Of a stretch of 64,000 nt of DNA, positions 1-11,247 are shown one piece after another; positions within the stretch are counted from its first letter, which is position 1; each line of letters starts with the position of its first letter. The DNA lies in contig OX377205.1 of assembly GCA_947396885.1 (NCBI GenBank), positions 20,137,407 to 20,201,406 on the forward strand, written 5' to 3'. The notes beneath the pieces were generated by a model. That model was not told where the DNA came from and ran no database searches. It saw only the letters and a program-made list of their open reading frames with translations. Position numbers and translations under genes: made by a program. The stretch is from Heligmosomoides polygyrus polygyrus. Taxonomy: Eukaryota; Nematoda; Chromadorea; Rhabditida; Heligmosomidae.

Positions 1-182
1 GTGACTAGAACTGAGCCATCCACGTTCCTGCATCGCAAGCACAACCTAGAAAGTAGCGGCTAGGTCGGACTTTCAGATTTAGGCAGTAGTGGATCTAGAT
101 TTTCGTAGACACTACCACAGGTGGTCTAGAAAGTGAAGAGGTCCACCTTGATTTTTCTCCACAAAGTCCTAGGATTTCATCC

Positions 183-390
183 GAAAATATGTGGGATCTA
201 TCCTAGTCGGAGGAGGCACGTCTAGGAAGGCGAAACGACACATGTAAATAGTGTGCCCTCTTCTGCCTTGGAAATTGTGAAGAAATGTCTTCTCATAGGT
301 CAGTTCCCGGTGTAGTCTTTGTAGATTAGTCTGTTTCAGATTTGATGCCGCGTTGTCAAAAGGAAGAGCGGAGTGCCCCCCCCCCCCCTC
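183..390. mobile_element. GATCTATCCTAG family copy, one end only
   Basis: Starts GGATCTATCCTAGTCGGAGG, then AAGGCGAAACGAC as in the 17414 copy. The other end is not recognised; a C tract (377-390) follows. Confidence 0.45.
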
Positions 391-529
391 CCCACGAGGA
401 TGGACCTGTGAAATAAAAAAGCTATGCTCGGATTGGGCGCGTGTAGCGCAGTCGGAGGAGGCGCGACTGTCGCGTGCACCCGATACCAGGTTCCTGGTTC
501 GGATCAGGGATGGGCGGAAATTTTGAAAA

Positions 530-646
530 TTTTCCCAGAAAACAGAAAACAGAAAATCGCTTTCGTCAGAAAACAGAAATCAGAAAACAGAAAAGCCAAA
601 AATGCCAGAAAATCAGAAAACAGAAATCAGAAAACAGAAAATTTGG
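530..646. repeat. Subterminal AGAAAACAG repeat array, left end of hAT
   Basis: About ten imperfect copies of AGAAAACAG or AGAAATCAG in tandem. The mirror array at the right end runs in the same base direction (3215-3280). Confidence 0.8.
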
Positions 647-1396
647 AAATTATCACACGATCTAATTATTTTACCCAAAGATTCATTTTCCAGTAGCAAA
701 TGCTTTTGTACGACTAGAAATGTAGTCGTAGACCAGCGTTTTATTTTGTAAGCGTTTATAAAAATTTCTACTACATTCCAGTCTACTGCAATCAGCAAGT
801 TGTAAATCTGGACTGATAGATCCTAGGAATCTCGACACGTGAAGTACACAACATTACTCATCAGCCCCGTTTCACCGCGAACGCCTCAATCAGATAATGG
901 TCCCACTAGTAAGAAACTTTTAGAATACCGAACACGATGAATCAGTGATCACTGTTTCCATATTTCAACTCAATTGCTTGAGTTTGTAGACCCACTCTCG
1001 CAACATACTCTAAAGCTGTGCAGAGATTCGTTGAGTATTACTGGCTCCGCTAGAATCTGTATTCCTAGTTCCTTTCGTTCTTGGTCATACCTTTCCTTGT
1101 AGTAGTCTAGTTTCCGCGTAACTGAAAGTTCTCAGGCCAACTTACCAATGCTCTTTACAGCACCTAGTTACTGCTTAGCCGACTAAAGATGATGTGCACT
1201 GGCTTGGTGCCTTACAGTACAGTACGAGATTTTGACTAAAGGGGCTGTCAGCACAACAGATCTTAGGTGAAGGGGTTTTTTGAATGCGTAGACACCATAT
1301 AATGAAGACCGAGCATATACCCTCTTTATCACATTATTATTTTATCTCATATCTATATATCATATTACATCTCAGTGGAAGACCAGCAGAACCGCC

Positions 1397-2745
1397 TTGC
1401 TGTACAGAGGAGTGCACGACATTAGCAACAATCGCCTGGTCTGCCTGATGTACGTAGTCTATAAGCTGTTAACTCGAGTCCTCCTGAATAGGATCGGCAG
1501 AACGCTAGATGAAGTACAGTCATGCGAACAAGCAGGATTTCAGAGAGGATTCAGTACGATCGACCACATACACATCATTACGAAGCTTATCGAAGTGTCG
1601 CGAGAGTACAAGCTGCCGCTGCACGTTCACCTGAAGAAGGCATTCGACTCTGTCGAAACTGAAGCGGTCGTCGAAGTCCTGCTCGTTCAGGGCGTTCCTA
1701 CTGTGTACATCAGAGTCCTTCGAGAGCTGCAGAGTGGATTCACGACAAAGATCTCGCCATTCTACAACAACGTCGTTGCCAAAGTGAACAGAGAGGTTTG
1801 ATGAGAGGGTACTATATCCCCGGTTCTCTTCTGCGCCACCCTTCAAAACGTCATTCGACAACTAGAATGGGAAGACATGAGAGTGAAAGACGACGGACGG
1901 CACCTACACCATCTAACACCGAGCGCTAGCCAGGCAGAGCAAATGCTTGCTGGCTTCGATCGTGTATGTGGAACATTGGACTGCAGCTGCATCTTACGAA
2001 GACGATGTTCATGAGGAACGGACAAGTTTCTGACGCCCCACTCTCACTCAATGGAACGAACGTCTTCGAATGCTCCAGATACGTGTATCTGGGTCGTGAA
2101 GTCAACATGACCAACTAACTAGCGCCGGAGCTGGGAAGGAGGATACGAGCGGCTTGAGAAGCTGTCAAGAGAGTCGTGGAGAAGACGCAGAACGTCGGGT
2201 TCCGTACCCACCTTTTCGACTTCACTGTTCTTCCCGCCCTAAAAGACGCATCAGAGACCTGGGCTCTACGAAAGCATGATGAACAAGCGATCAGTGTCGC
2301 GTAGCGGGAAATCGAGAGGACAATGCTCGGAGTGATACGACTCACGCAAGTGAGAGAAGGTCTCGAGACTTCCGAGCTTCGCCGACGTTCGAAGACCAGG
2401 GACGCTGTCGCATAGGCCAAGTCGTCGAAAATTTGGCGGGCCACGTAATGCGCTTCGCAGACACCGAGTGGACGAGAGCCATCACCGACTAAACGCCACG
2501 GGATGTCAAGAGAACACCAGGATGCCCACCTACGCGTTGGTCGGACTTCGTCAAAGCCCTAAATAAACAATATGAGCTCTACGTGTCCCTCGTGCGAAAA
2601 GGATTCTTTAGATACCCTGGCACGTGGCATGGACGTGTTGAAACGCTGCTGGTGCCCGCTTGAACAACTCGATGATCAATGGGACGACAGATGATATAAG
2701 TGATGAATGAGAAATTTCGTGTATCAGTACTGTATCATTACAGCA
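1397..2745 (+). pseudogene. RTE-like retrotransposon reverse transcriptase, decayed
   Basis: Frames in sequence read like the nematode endonuclease-reverse transcriptase family. RT block 2 is seen as GFQRGFSTIDHI and the first catalytic block as HLKKAFDSVE. Then follow a frameshift at about 1800, YVYLGREVNM (2085-2108) and HLFDFTVLPALKDA (2208-2250). The FADD catalytic box that should come near 1915 is missing: HLHHL runs straight into TPSASQAEQML. At least four internal stops are present. It lies wholly inside the hAT element. Confidence 0.8.
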
Positions 2746-3831
2746 GCGAAATCGAAGGTAACTAAAACTTTTCTGTCTCTTACTAATTTGTGACACCAAG
2801 GAAGAATCTTCATAGTTAGAAAAGCAGCTTCGACGAAGGCTCCGCAGAAACCGATACTGGGGATGACCGACTAACAGTGATCAATTTTTAAACCGGAGGT
2901 GGAGAATAACCCTACCCACAGTAACTCTAGGACAAGTGGTTAGTTAGTACATAATTTAATGCCCTCAGAATACTAGTTTTAAAGTTTTAATATAAAATTT
3001 TAGTGATAGTTCATGAGTATGCGGCGCAATTACTACACGAGCACATCCAAAAACGCCACATGCTTTCCATTTAAGATGCTCTAGAAATACTATTGTGGAA
3101 TGAAACTCACTATTCTATAATACTTTTTGGATTCCTTTCATTAGATTTCTGTGATAACATTTTGTTCGTAACTCTATTTTCTGTTTTCTGGCCAGTTTTT
3201 GGCCATTTTCCCAGAAAACAGAAAACAGAAAAAATTTGCCAAAAATGGCCAGAAAATCAGAAAACAGAAAACAGAAAACAGAAATTCCGCCCATCCCTGG
3301 TTCGGATTCCCCGCCCAGGCCAACCAAGCCTTCCATCCCTCCGGGGTCGGTGAATTGGTACCAGACTTGTCTGGGAAGGATAGAGCGCTGACTTGTTCAT
3401 CGGCTGGCCACCGCAAGTCATTGTATGGCCAAATACGCATTCATGCCGCCCCACGACATCCCGTAGAAGTAGAATGCGCTGGCGCATCCCAGAAGGGATT
3501 GAGCAACGCCGTCCTTTATCCTTTATCCTTATGCTCGGATAAATACACACTACAGCTGCAGTAAGAAATCTAAGCCTGCCTTGGATGGAATAAAGCTGTC
3601 AGGTTTGGATAAAATGCAAAGCGGACGTTGTTCTCTAGATTTACGCCTTCCCACATTCTTGGAATCATTTTGAACACTCTCCTACACAACATATGAATAT
3701 AGTACGGATTGAAATTTTAATAACTCGATAATCAGTGCTAGTGGAGGGAGCAAAGAGCTTTTAAAAAAGAAAAATTCACAAAATTGCTGACAGAAACTGA
3801 AAAAATATAATAAAAAAAAGAACCCACATAC

Positions 3832-5500
3832 CTGTTCTATTGTCAGAACCATTAACAATCCGCCTGCTACGGCCGCCTCAGCAACCGGAAAGCTCGAGGA
3901 GATCTTGGCTTTTTCGAACGATTCGATGGCATCTGAAAGCCGAAGTTGACAGATGAAGGTATTATCGGGGAAACAAATCTATCTGAGTTCGAAAAGCAAA
4001 GAAAATAAAAAACAGAAACAATTCTATATAAGAGGTCGTCTTTTGTCAGCTTAGAAAGAGTTAATTGATGAAATAACTGAAGAATGACACTGGCTGGTTA
4101 CAACTAAAAATATTGTGATGGAAAAAGGACCGCATTGCTTTTGATCTCAAAAAGGAGAACTCAAGTTCCTCAAAAGAAAATAAATAGCGCCGAATCAGTG
4201 CATAAATTATTTTCCCAAACTAACCTTCAGAGTATAATGCCCTCGATATCCGAAAGGATTGAATGTCGGAAATCCCACGATAACAACTAACGGCGCTAAC
4301 CGACCACCCTGTGGGACGCGCCGCGCATTCTTCTTCAAAATGGGATGCGCCTTTCACTTCGATTCTGCTCCCCAAATGTCGAGAAAGCAACCTGGGTCAG
4401 TATTTGTTGGATTTTTTCCAATCGGGTTGGGGCAACGTTAAGGTGACAGTTAAGTCGAGCATTCCACGACATGATACCGCAATCCCTGAGTCCAAAGAAC
4501 CGCCATCGTATCACCTGGCAGTGTTTAAAGCTCTGGGTCAAGGAAAGGAACGGAGGAACAAACAGCGCATGCCTCTTCCGAGCAGGATAGATCCGTACTT
4601 GTCCCCTACAAAAACCTCTTGCGGATAGCCCACTAATAAGTAGGTGGTTTATCCTTCCCAAACGCATCTAACCCTGTGCTTTACAACACTAGAAAGTTGC
4701 AGGTAAAGTCAAACTCCCGACTCACCATCACCATCACAAGATTACTACAGTCGTCGTTTGCCTTGCCTTTAAGCTTCATTCTTTCCTTTTCATCGCTATT
4801 TGGGCCACCTGGTGGCGGAATCTGCTTCCCTGGTCTGTTGGTGGCACTACTCGGGATCAAATTCCTGATAGTGCTACATACTGGCTAACTACAACTCCTT
4901 ATACAGCGTTTTGATCCAGCGCTGCTTTGATTGGTCACAAGGAACTGTCGCTTAGGCCTATGTTATACTTCGGCGACGCGTCGGCGACGCTGGATTAAGA
5001 GGGCTGCTACGCACTGCGTAGCAACCCGTGTAACACTGCCGCCGACGTCGCCGACAACACCGTCGCCGAAGTATAACATAGGCCTTACTGTGCGTTTCTT
5101 TTAAAAACTAACATCCTTTGTTATGCAGTAAAAATGCATTGAAATCACGTCTCGCATGCCACCTACCCGGCAATAAGTCCAGCATGCAAGTCGCCAAGAA
5201 AACGCCACCTCCTAGGCAGGCGACGAAGGAGGACAGATGGCTTCTGGCCCATTCGCCTCGCAACACAGTGGCCATCTGGAATAGAGAAAGCAATAACAAC
5301 CGTAGAAAAACGTCGACCGAAGAACATTGAAAGGTTCATACGTGCCATAGCTGCGGCGAAGGTGAGAGCGAAGAGTGTGAGAAGCAGAAGAGCTCTCAAG
5401 GAGTCGCGCGCCTCATTCGGCAGGGCACGCTCCGATGTCAGCTCGATGGGGTACTCGACATCCAGCCAATGGGGCGAGAACCGCATCCTCCGGTCGAGCA
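3832..5500 (-). CDS. ZIP (SLC39) family metal transporter, partial (3 exons, 3' end off window)
   Basis: Plasma- or organelle-membrane zinc/iron importer of the ZIP family. Three exons join in phase on the minus strand: 5500-5342, 5256-5167 and 3932-3832. Exon 1 holds a hydrophobic first membrane segment (ALLLLTLFALTF). Exon 2 carries the ZIP signature GGGVFLATCMLDLLP. Exon 3 gives the third segment (FPVAEAAVAGGLLMVL), ending at a GTATGT donor in phase 0. The His-rich loop and the metal-binding segments 4-5 are missing because the gene continues beyond the left edge, and exon 1 begins in phase 1, so a more N-terminal exon also exists. The exon 2 acceptor is uncertain. A better-looking TTCCAG at 5278-5283 breaks the frame, whereas GCGAG just before 5256 keeps it. 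A MITE lies in the intron between exons 2 and 3. Family call is firm; exact ends are not. Confidence 0.8.
4955..5084. mobile_element. PIF/Harbinger-type MITE, family A, 130 bp
   Basis: TIR GGCCTATGTTATACTTCGGC on both ends, with TTA at 4952-4954 and 5085-5087. Lies in the ZIP gene intron. Confidence 0.88.
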
Positions 5501-5654
5501 CTGGAAATAATTCTGAAGGGATCTTATAAAATATGACACACAGTGGTGTAGTCTAACAATCTGCGCCTAGAATGATAGTTCACCATGCACTCACAGCCGT
5601 TGGTCAAGATTGGCACCGGCCTTTGTTAGACTTCCGCTTCGGTGTGAAAGACAC

Positions 5655-5955
5655 GGATACGCGTGTGGCGCAGTGGCAGGAAGTGCCGGCTGTCGCGTGC
5701 ACCTGAAGCCAGGTTCCTGGTTCGGATTTCTCCCCCAGGCCAACCAAGCCCGACATCCATCTAGGGTCGGTGAATTGGTACCCGACTTCTCTGGGAAAGA
5801 TAGAGCGCTGATTTGTACATCGGCTGGCCTCCGCAATGCATTGTATAGCCAGACACGCAATCAAATCGCCTCCACTACATCTCGTAGGAGCAGAATGCGT
5901 GGTGCATCCCAAAAAAAGGACTGAGTAGCCCTTCTTCATCCTTTATCATTTTTAC
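5655..5955 (+). repeat. tRNA-derived SINE copy 2 (near full length)
   Basis: Best plus-strand copy. Box A TGGCGCAGTGG and box B GGTTCGGATTTC mark a Pol III promoter. The body contains AACCAAGCC, GGTCGGTGAATTGGTACC, a GGCTGGCC block and GTAGAATGCGTG. The tail is TCCTTTATC-like. Length is about 300 bp. Confidence 0.85.
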
Positions 5956-7297
5956 ACTTAGGCGCTTTTCGTCGCGGCATGGAAAAGTCCAGCTCATTTG
6001 AGAAACTACTCCCAAACGCCATTTGATCCGAAGAAGTGAATTGGGAAAGAAATAAAAAGTCGAGAAGTGATGAACCAGCAAGGCCAACTTAGTGATGCGA
6101 TCGAGTTGATCCAACTGAGCTTACCCCACCTGTAGCTAAGAGTGACAGCGGATCGGGGGACGGTCAGGAGGTACACTCTCCTCTGCTGGGAGCATGCGAT
6201 CCTCCTCTCGTCCCCTTTGTTCACCCACCCCAACTCCCTAGGCTTCACCTAGTCTAATGGCTGCCTCACGAAACCTTTGACACGCAAATCAAAAGTTTCC
6301 GGTCCGCAGAACAGCGGCTGTACCTCCTGACGCCACACCCCCAGCAGGGGCGAATGTACCTCCTGTCGCGCTGCCCACGGGATCGACTCGATCTGACCAC
6401 TAAGGTTAGCGTTATTACTACCTGCGGCATCAAATGCTTGTTTGCTCGGGAATTCACTTCAACACGATGAAGTCTGGGCGAGTAGTTTCTCAAATAAGCT
6501 CAACTTTTACCAGGAGCTTACGAATGCGACAATGGCAATGTAAGCATAAAAAAGCTCGGTGCCAATCGTGTTCAACGGCTCTGAACCACATATGAACTAC
6601 AACTGAGGAAGAGAAATTGGACGTCTGTAGCATTAGTTCATACTCCTGAGTGACGCGACAGGACTGCACAACCCATATCAATCGATCGATCAGACTTCTT
6701 GATCGATTCATATGAACCGTACCGTTGATCATCGGTTCGCACTTGGTGTGTAGCACTATAGAGGGAAGGTACAGAGCAGTCGTACAACCCTCGATTCAAG
6801 AAAGCGAAGGAGAACCCTATGTGTGAAGGTATTCGGGCGATAAGCCTGGAAGCTTGTTAGGGAATCCAATCCTTGATAGATACATAGCGACGCATGAAAA
6901 AGCACCAAAACAAAACAAAAACTATTGAATACTAAAAAAAAAAAACTGCGCAGGTGCAATACCGGAAATGGGGCTCCAACTTATTTTCTTCCACAAAATC
7001 TAATTAGATCAACAGAAGACCCCTGGACTTTCTATTAGTTTATTTACAACACGTTTATTCTGAACACTGGTTTTCGATTCTTTATCTGCAGACCAAGAAT
7101 CTAAAACTCCACCTATGTATCCTGGTAACTGCTAGAAGTCTGGCTACCTCATCACGAGGAAAATTATAGAATTGTTAGAAACCATATAGTTACTTCTCTT
7201 TAGTACAGCCTTAGCATTATGCTTCTCATATCAAGGTTGGTAGTGGAATTGAGCTTTATTTCAGAACTTTTAGAATGAGAACCCCAAGCATAGATAC
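5956..7297. other. Spacer with nothing recognised
   Basis: Low-coding DNA between a SINE and a hAT-like end. No gene, RNA or clear repeat boundary seen, apart from an inverted CTGACGCCACACCC-type stretch near 6320. Confidence 0.4.
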
Positions 7298-7420
7298 CAG
7301 GGCTGAGCGGATAATAATGTTTCGAAGCCTGGATAACGGACAATTTTGCCCAAAAATAGCCGGATAACGGAAAAACGATAACGAACAAACAACAAAAATT
7401 AAAACTACTTTTAAACCATT
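7298..7420. mobile_element. Second hAT-like family, left-type end
   Basis: CAGGGCTGAGCGGATAATA followed by repeated GGATAACGG units. A matching inverted end lies at 8640-8748; the flanking 8-mers do not match, so whether the two belong to one element is open. Confidence 0.45.
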
Positions 7421-7547
7421 CTTTCTCCAATGATAGGCAGTTGTAACATTGTCAGTGTCACATGTCAAATAAGTCATTGTTTACATTTTTATTGATGTTT
7501 TTCTTCACGTTTTTGTTTTTCTATCTTTTTTCTTTCACGAAGAAGTC

Positions 7548-7745
7548 CCACCAACGTGTTCCTCGGACTTCTTCGTGAAAGCCCTGAAAAACAGATATGA
7601 CGCTCTTCGTGTCCCTCGAGCGAGGAGGATCCATTGGAGCACTCTGGCACGCGACAGGGACGAATGTCATCAATGTCATCATCACTTGCTAGAGCTGCTC
7701 GCACCCGCTTGAGCAAGTCAATGATCAAAGGGACGACAGGTGATG
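7548..7745 (+). mobile_element. RTE-like retrotransposon 3' end remnant
   Basis: Reads [19 protein letters not shown] and STLARDRDE, the same C-terminal region seen at 2530-2700 of the copy inside the hAT. It ends in GGGACGACAGGTGATG, shared with that copy's 3' end. Confidence 0.65.
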
Positions 7746-7759
7746 CTGGTTTTTTTTCT

Positions 7760-8045
7760 TCAAGGCACGTGGTACTGCAGTCGGAAGTGCCGCCTGTTGC
7801 ATGCTCTCCTACTTATGGTTCTTGGTTCGGAATCCCCTCCAGATCAACCAAGCCTTCCATCATTTCGGGCTAGATGTATTGGTACCAGGGCTTGTCCGGG
7901 CAGGATAATACACTGAATTGTCTATCGGCTGACCACCGCAAGTTATTGTACTGGCCAAATACGCATTCAAAGTGCTTCCAGCACATTAAATAAAAGTAGA
8001 ATGCGTGTCGCATCTGGGCCTACCGTCGTCTTATATCCTTTATTC
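7760..8045 (+). repeat. tRNA-derived SINE copy 3
   Basis: Diverged copy with GCAGTCGGAAGTGCCG in the head, GGTTCGGAATCCCC in box B, the AACCAAGCCTTCCAT and ATACGCATTCAA body segments, and a TTATATCCTTTAT tail. It begins about 15 bp after an RTE 3' end. Confidence 0.8.
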
Positions 8046-8048
8046 ACG

Positions 8049-8130
8049 TTTTTCAGTTGTAATGAAGTCACTATGGATAGATCTCACGGGTCTGGGATCT
8101 ATCAATAGTGACTTCATTACAGCTGAAAAA
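8049..8130. repeat. Near-perfect palindrome, 35-bp arms
   Basis: TTTTTCAGTTGTAATGAAGT at the left faces ACTTCATTACAGCTGAAAAA at the right, with about 12 unpaired bases at the centre. Confidence 0.85.
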
Positions 8131-8639
8131 TGGGCTTGGGTGGGACAGTCGTTAAAAAGAGTCGCTTTTTGTTTACTCTCCATTTAAATTTAACACTAAT
8201 TCTTGCCGAGATCGAATAAAACTCTCATTGTTGCTTTGTAAAGGGTAAATTGTAAATTGCACCTACTGCCAAACATAGTTTCAAGAGGCGCTAGAAGGTC
8301 GTGTAGATGCGGAGTACCTGGCACATCCTTAAAACGAAGTGATTCTTATGAACGTTTCTCCTTTTCTCCGCTTATCGACTGGTTTTTTTCCAGATCGTAC
8401 ATTACGCTAGAAGGAATTTTGGTGAAAACCCCACAAATATGAATGAGCAGGGCAGTGTTCAGCATTTCAAAACGTGCTATGAGCAGATAGATAGATAGTT
8501 TAGTCTAATTATAGTATTGAGAACTCTGAGAAGGCGCCGAACTGGCATTGCAAGCGTACCTCGACTGCCAGTGGAAAAAAACACGAGATTTTCTTTAAAT
8601 TGTCCTTATATTCAACTGAGTAATCATAAGCTGCCACAT

Positions 8640-8748
8640 TTTGTTGTTCGTTGTCCGGCGAAAAATCCCCGGATAACGAACAACAAAACGGATAGGCCAA
8701 AACCGACCGGAAACCGGATGACGGATAACGGTTAATCCGCTCATCCCA
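8640..8748. mobile_element. Second hAT-like family, right-type end
   Basis: GGATAACGAACAAC, GGATAACGGTTAATCCGCTC and a TCATCCC end. Related single ends are at 24895-24960 and 46669-46695 (GATGAGCGG). Confidence 0.45.
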
Positions 8749-8749
8749 T

Positions 8750-9940
8750 ATGCATGTGCTACAACTGTAGAATGGCATGTCATCCTGATTTGAATAGGGT
8801 AAAGCTGCCGAATGAGAAAGAGATAGAGCACGGCCAAAAACGCGCAATGCACTGCGGGGATTACATTTCCTGAGCTGAAAATTTGAGAATAGGCATGCAT
8901 ACGTAGCTAGAAAGAAAGCACTGCAACCCATTGCTCGAAAACCCGAACCAGATTAGGCTATTAATAAGGCCCCACTCACTAGTATCCGCTCCACTAACAC
9001 GTACAACTCCCTACGCACCGTATACCTCTGGAGCTGAAACCATTTCGTATTAGAAAAGGATCCCATGACGACAAACAAAGAGAGAACACGATTATTTACG
9101 CGCACATACCCAAAGCTCCCGGTAACCAAGTAACCGTGAGCAGCTAGAAGAGGAGAGCACACTGGACACTCCTGCTCATGTATGGCTTCGTACGAGATTA
9201 GTCACTAAGCATATAAGGCAGCGCCAAGCACTGCAGCAGACAGCGGCTAAACAACCGGCGACGAAGTGGAACCGTCACGTGCACACGGGATTCGGCTATT
9301 CGCAAGTTCCGATGCACCGGAGTCATCCCAGAACTTAAGAAACGGGTGCAACCACAGCCATTTCTGCGGCAATCTCGGATGCTCCACCAGTCCCTTCATT
9401 GAAATTGCCTTGAAGCAGCCATTAGACGCTCGAGCAGATTCAAGATATGGTGAAATGCGGCATAGCACCATCCGGTACATTCAGGCTGAGATTAGAGTAA
9501 GAAATTAAAACCCTCACGTCGATTCCTCCACGAGGATTCCGAACTTGGAAGTCGCTCTAGAAAAATTCGCCGTCGAATAAAGTGTCGTGCAGCCACGGTC
9601 TGCGCGCGGTAGAAGACGGCTCGGGGTTTTGAAGCGATTCAAAAGGAGCGCTTGATTCTATAGCAATCTGCAACAGAAATATAGGAGTTGTCATCCATCA
9701 TGAGAATATGGATGCATATCTACAATAACCGGCCAAAATATAGGGAGGCGCTTAGCAGACAAGCAAAGATTCCAGATGGGACTTTCAGGATACTGTAGGC
9801 AACCGTTTAACTGCAGCTGCAATATTACTGTACTCTACGGTTACGGTCATGGTCTTAGGGTTCTCTGCAGTCCATGCTCTAGCTCGTTATCTACGAGTTG
9901 ATATTCACAGGAGCCGCGAGATACTGAACATCGCGTTAAA
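8750..9940. other. Spacer, unassigned
   Basis: A stop-free stretch on both strands at 9247-9508 is the only coding-like feature. It lacks splice logic or any recognised motif. Confidence 0.35.
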
Positions 9941-9944
9941 TTTA

Positions 9945-11245
9945 TACCATTTTCAGGTCGAATTGGACACTTTTCAAACCAAACTGGACACTTCACGTCA
10001 AATTGGACACTCTTCTAAGCTCGCCTAAGACTTTTTAAATCAAAGAGAACTTTCCGAATTGCAACAACCTTTATACAGGTTGAACTACAGGCAATAAAAT
10101 GGTTAGAAAAAATTTTGTTCAAGGAAAATTTAAAATAACTTTTTTGATTTTTTTTTACTTTAGCTGCCCGAATGAGTGTAATAATTTTATAAAATTTTTA
10201 CTTTTGGAGAAAAACAAACAATTTGTATTTTGTTTTAAAGCGCAGCAAAGCGGCAACCATAAAGTGCACTAAAAGACCGGATTGCGCCATGCACGCGAAA
10301 AGCTCGCCGCGATATTTTTGATTGATAGTGTAAATGCTGTTTACATGGAATTACGAGGTACGCGCGTTCTTAACAATTGTACTTGTTGTATTGTCTACAG
10401 TTTTTTGTTCGAGGGAAAATTTCAGTATGTTTTCTTTAAATCTTTAATTCACTTACCCAATAAGTGAACACTTTAATTGAAATTTTATAAAATTCTAGTT
10501 CTTCGTGGAAATGTAATGCCTGATAGCATGCTTTAAAGAACAGAAAGCCGGAAAATTTTAGTGCCAAGAAATGAGATTACGCCATGCACTCGTCCAAGAC
10601 GACTGATTGATAGTGTAAATGCTGCTTACATGAAACCACAAAGTGGGGATATGCCCGTTCTTCACAATTGTAATTGATGTATTTATTCACTTTGTATTAC
10701 ATTCTTTTACCTACACTGAATGGAAAAGAAGAATACTGCTTGCGTATATTTATATTATGTATATGCTGATTATATTTATAATTATAGTTGATTTATACAT
10801 ACTTGTAGAGTATGCAACAAGTAAAATTGCTATGGACGCGCATACCTCGTAGTTCCATGTAAACAGCATTTACACTACCAATCAATTAAAAATCGCGACG
10901 AGATTTTCGAGTGCATGGCGCAATCCGGTCTTTTAGTGCACTTTATGGTTGCTGCGTTGCTGCTCTTTAAAACAAAATTTAATATGTTATTTTTTTCTCC
11001 AAAAGCAAACATTTTATAAAATTATTACACTCATTCGGGCAGCTGAAGTAAAAAAAATTCAAAAAAGTTATTCAAAATTTTCCTTGAACAAAAATTTTTT
11101 CTAACCATTGTATTGAGTCTGTAATTCAACCTGTATAAAGGTTGTTGCAATTCGGAAAGTTCTCTTTGATTTAAAAAGTCTTAGGCGAGCTTAGAAGAGT
11201 GTCCAATTTGATTTGAAAAGTGTCCAATTCGACCTGAAAATGGTA
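9945..11245. mobile_element. TA-flanked foldback element with ~430-bp inverted repeats
   Basis: Left arm about 9945-10380 and right arm about 10830-11245 are inverted copies, starting TACCATTTTCAGGTCGAATT. TA lies on both sides (9943-9944, 11246-11247). Near each end GTGTCCAATTNGA-like units repeat two or three times. No coding capacity. Related pieces occur at 20070-22332, 40850-41266 and 54540-54960. Confidence 0.85.
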
Positions 11246-11247
11246 TA

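Larger units (their letters stand above)
505..3299. mobile_element. hAT-type element, non-autonomous, 2795 bp, nested in a SINE
   Basis: Ends are CAGGGATGGGCGGAA (505-519) and its exact reverse complement (3285-3299). The flanking 8-bp duplication is GTTCGGAT at 497-504 and 3300-3307. An 8-bp duplication with CAGGG ends is the hAT superfamily signature. Inside both ends lie many copies of AGAAAACAG (530-645 and 3215-3280), like the subterminal transposase-binding repeats of hAT elements. No transposase is visible; the interior carries an RTE pseudogene. Confidence 0.88.
436..3545 (+). repeat. tRNA-derived SINE copy 1, split by hAT element
   Basis: The head, about 436-504, has box A-like TAGCGCAGTCGG and ends in the box B core GGTTCGGAT. 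The body and tail resume at 3308 and end near 3545 with a repeated CCTTTAT. The gap is exactly the hAT element at 505-3299 plus one 8-bp duplication. Confidence 0.85.

Noticed and set aside
377..390. C tract as a functional element
   Set aside because: Single homopolymer run; could be a sequencing or assembly feature.
530..646. Coding low-complexity protein from AGAAAACAG repeats
   Set aside because: Mirrored at the other hAT end and open only because the repeat lacks stops.
7298..8748. One complete 1.45-kb hAT element
   Set aside because: Ends have the right orientation, but the flanking 8-mers do not match and the right terminus lacks CAG. Reported as separate ends.
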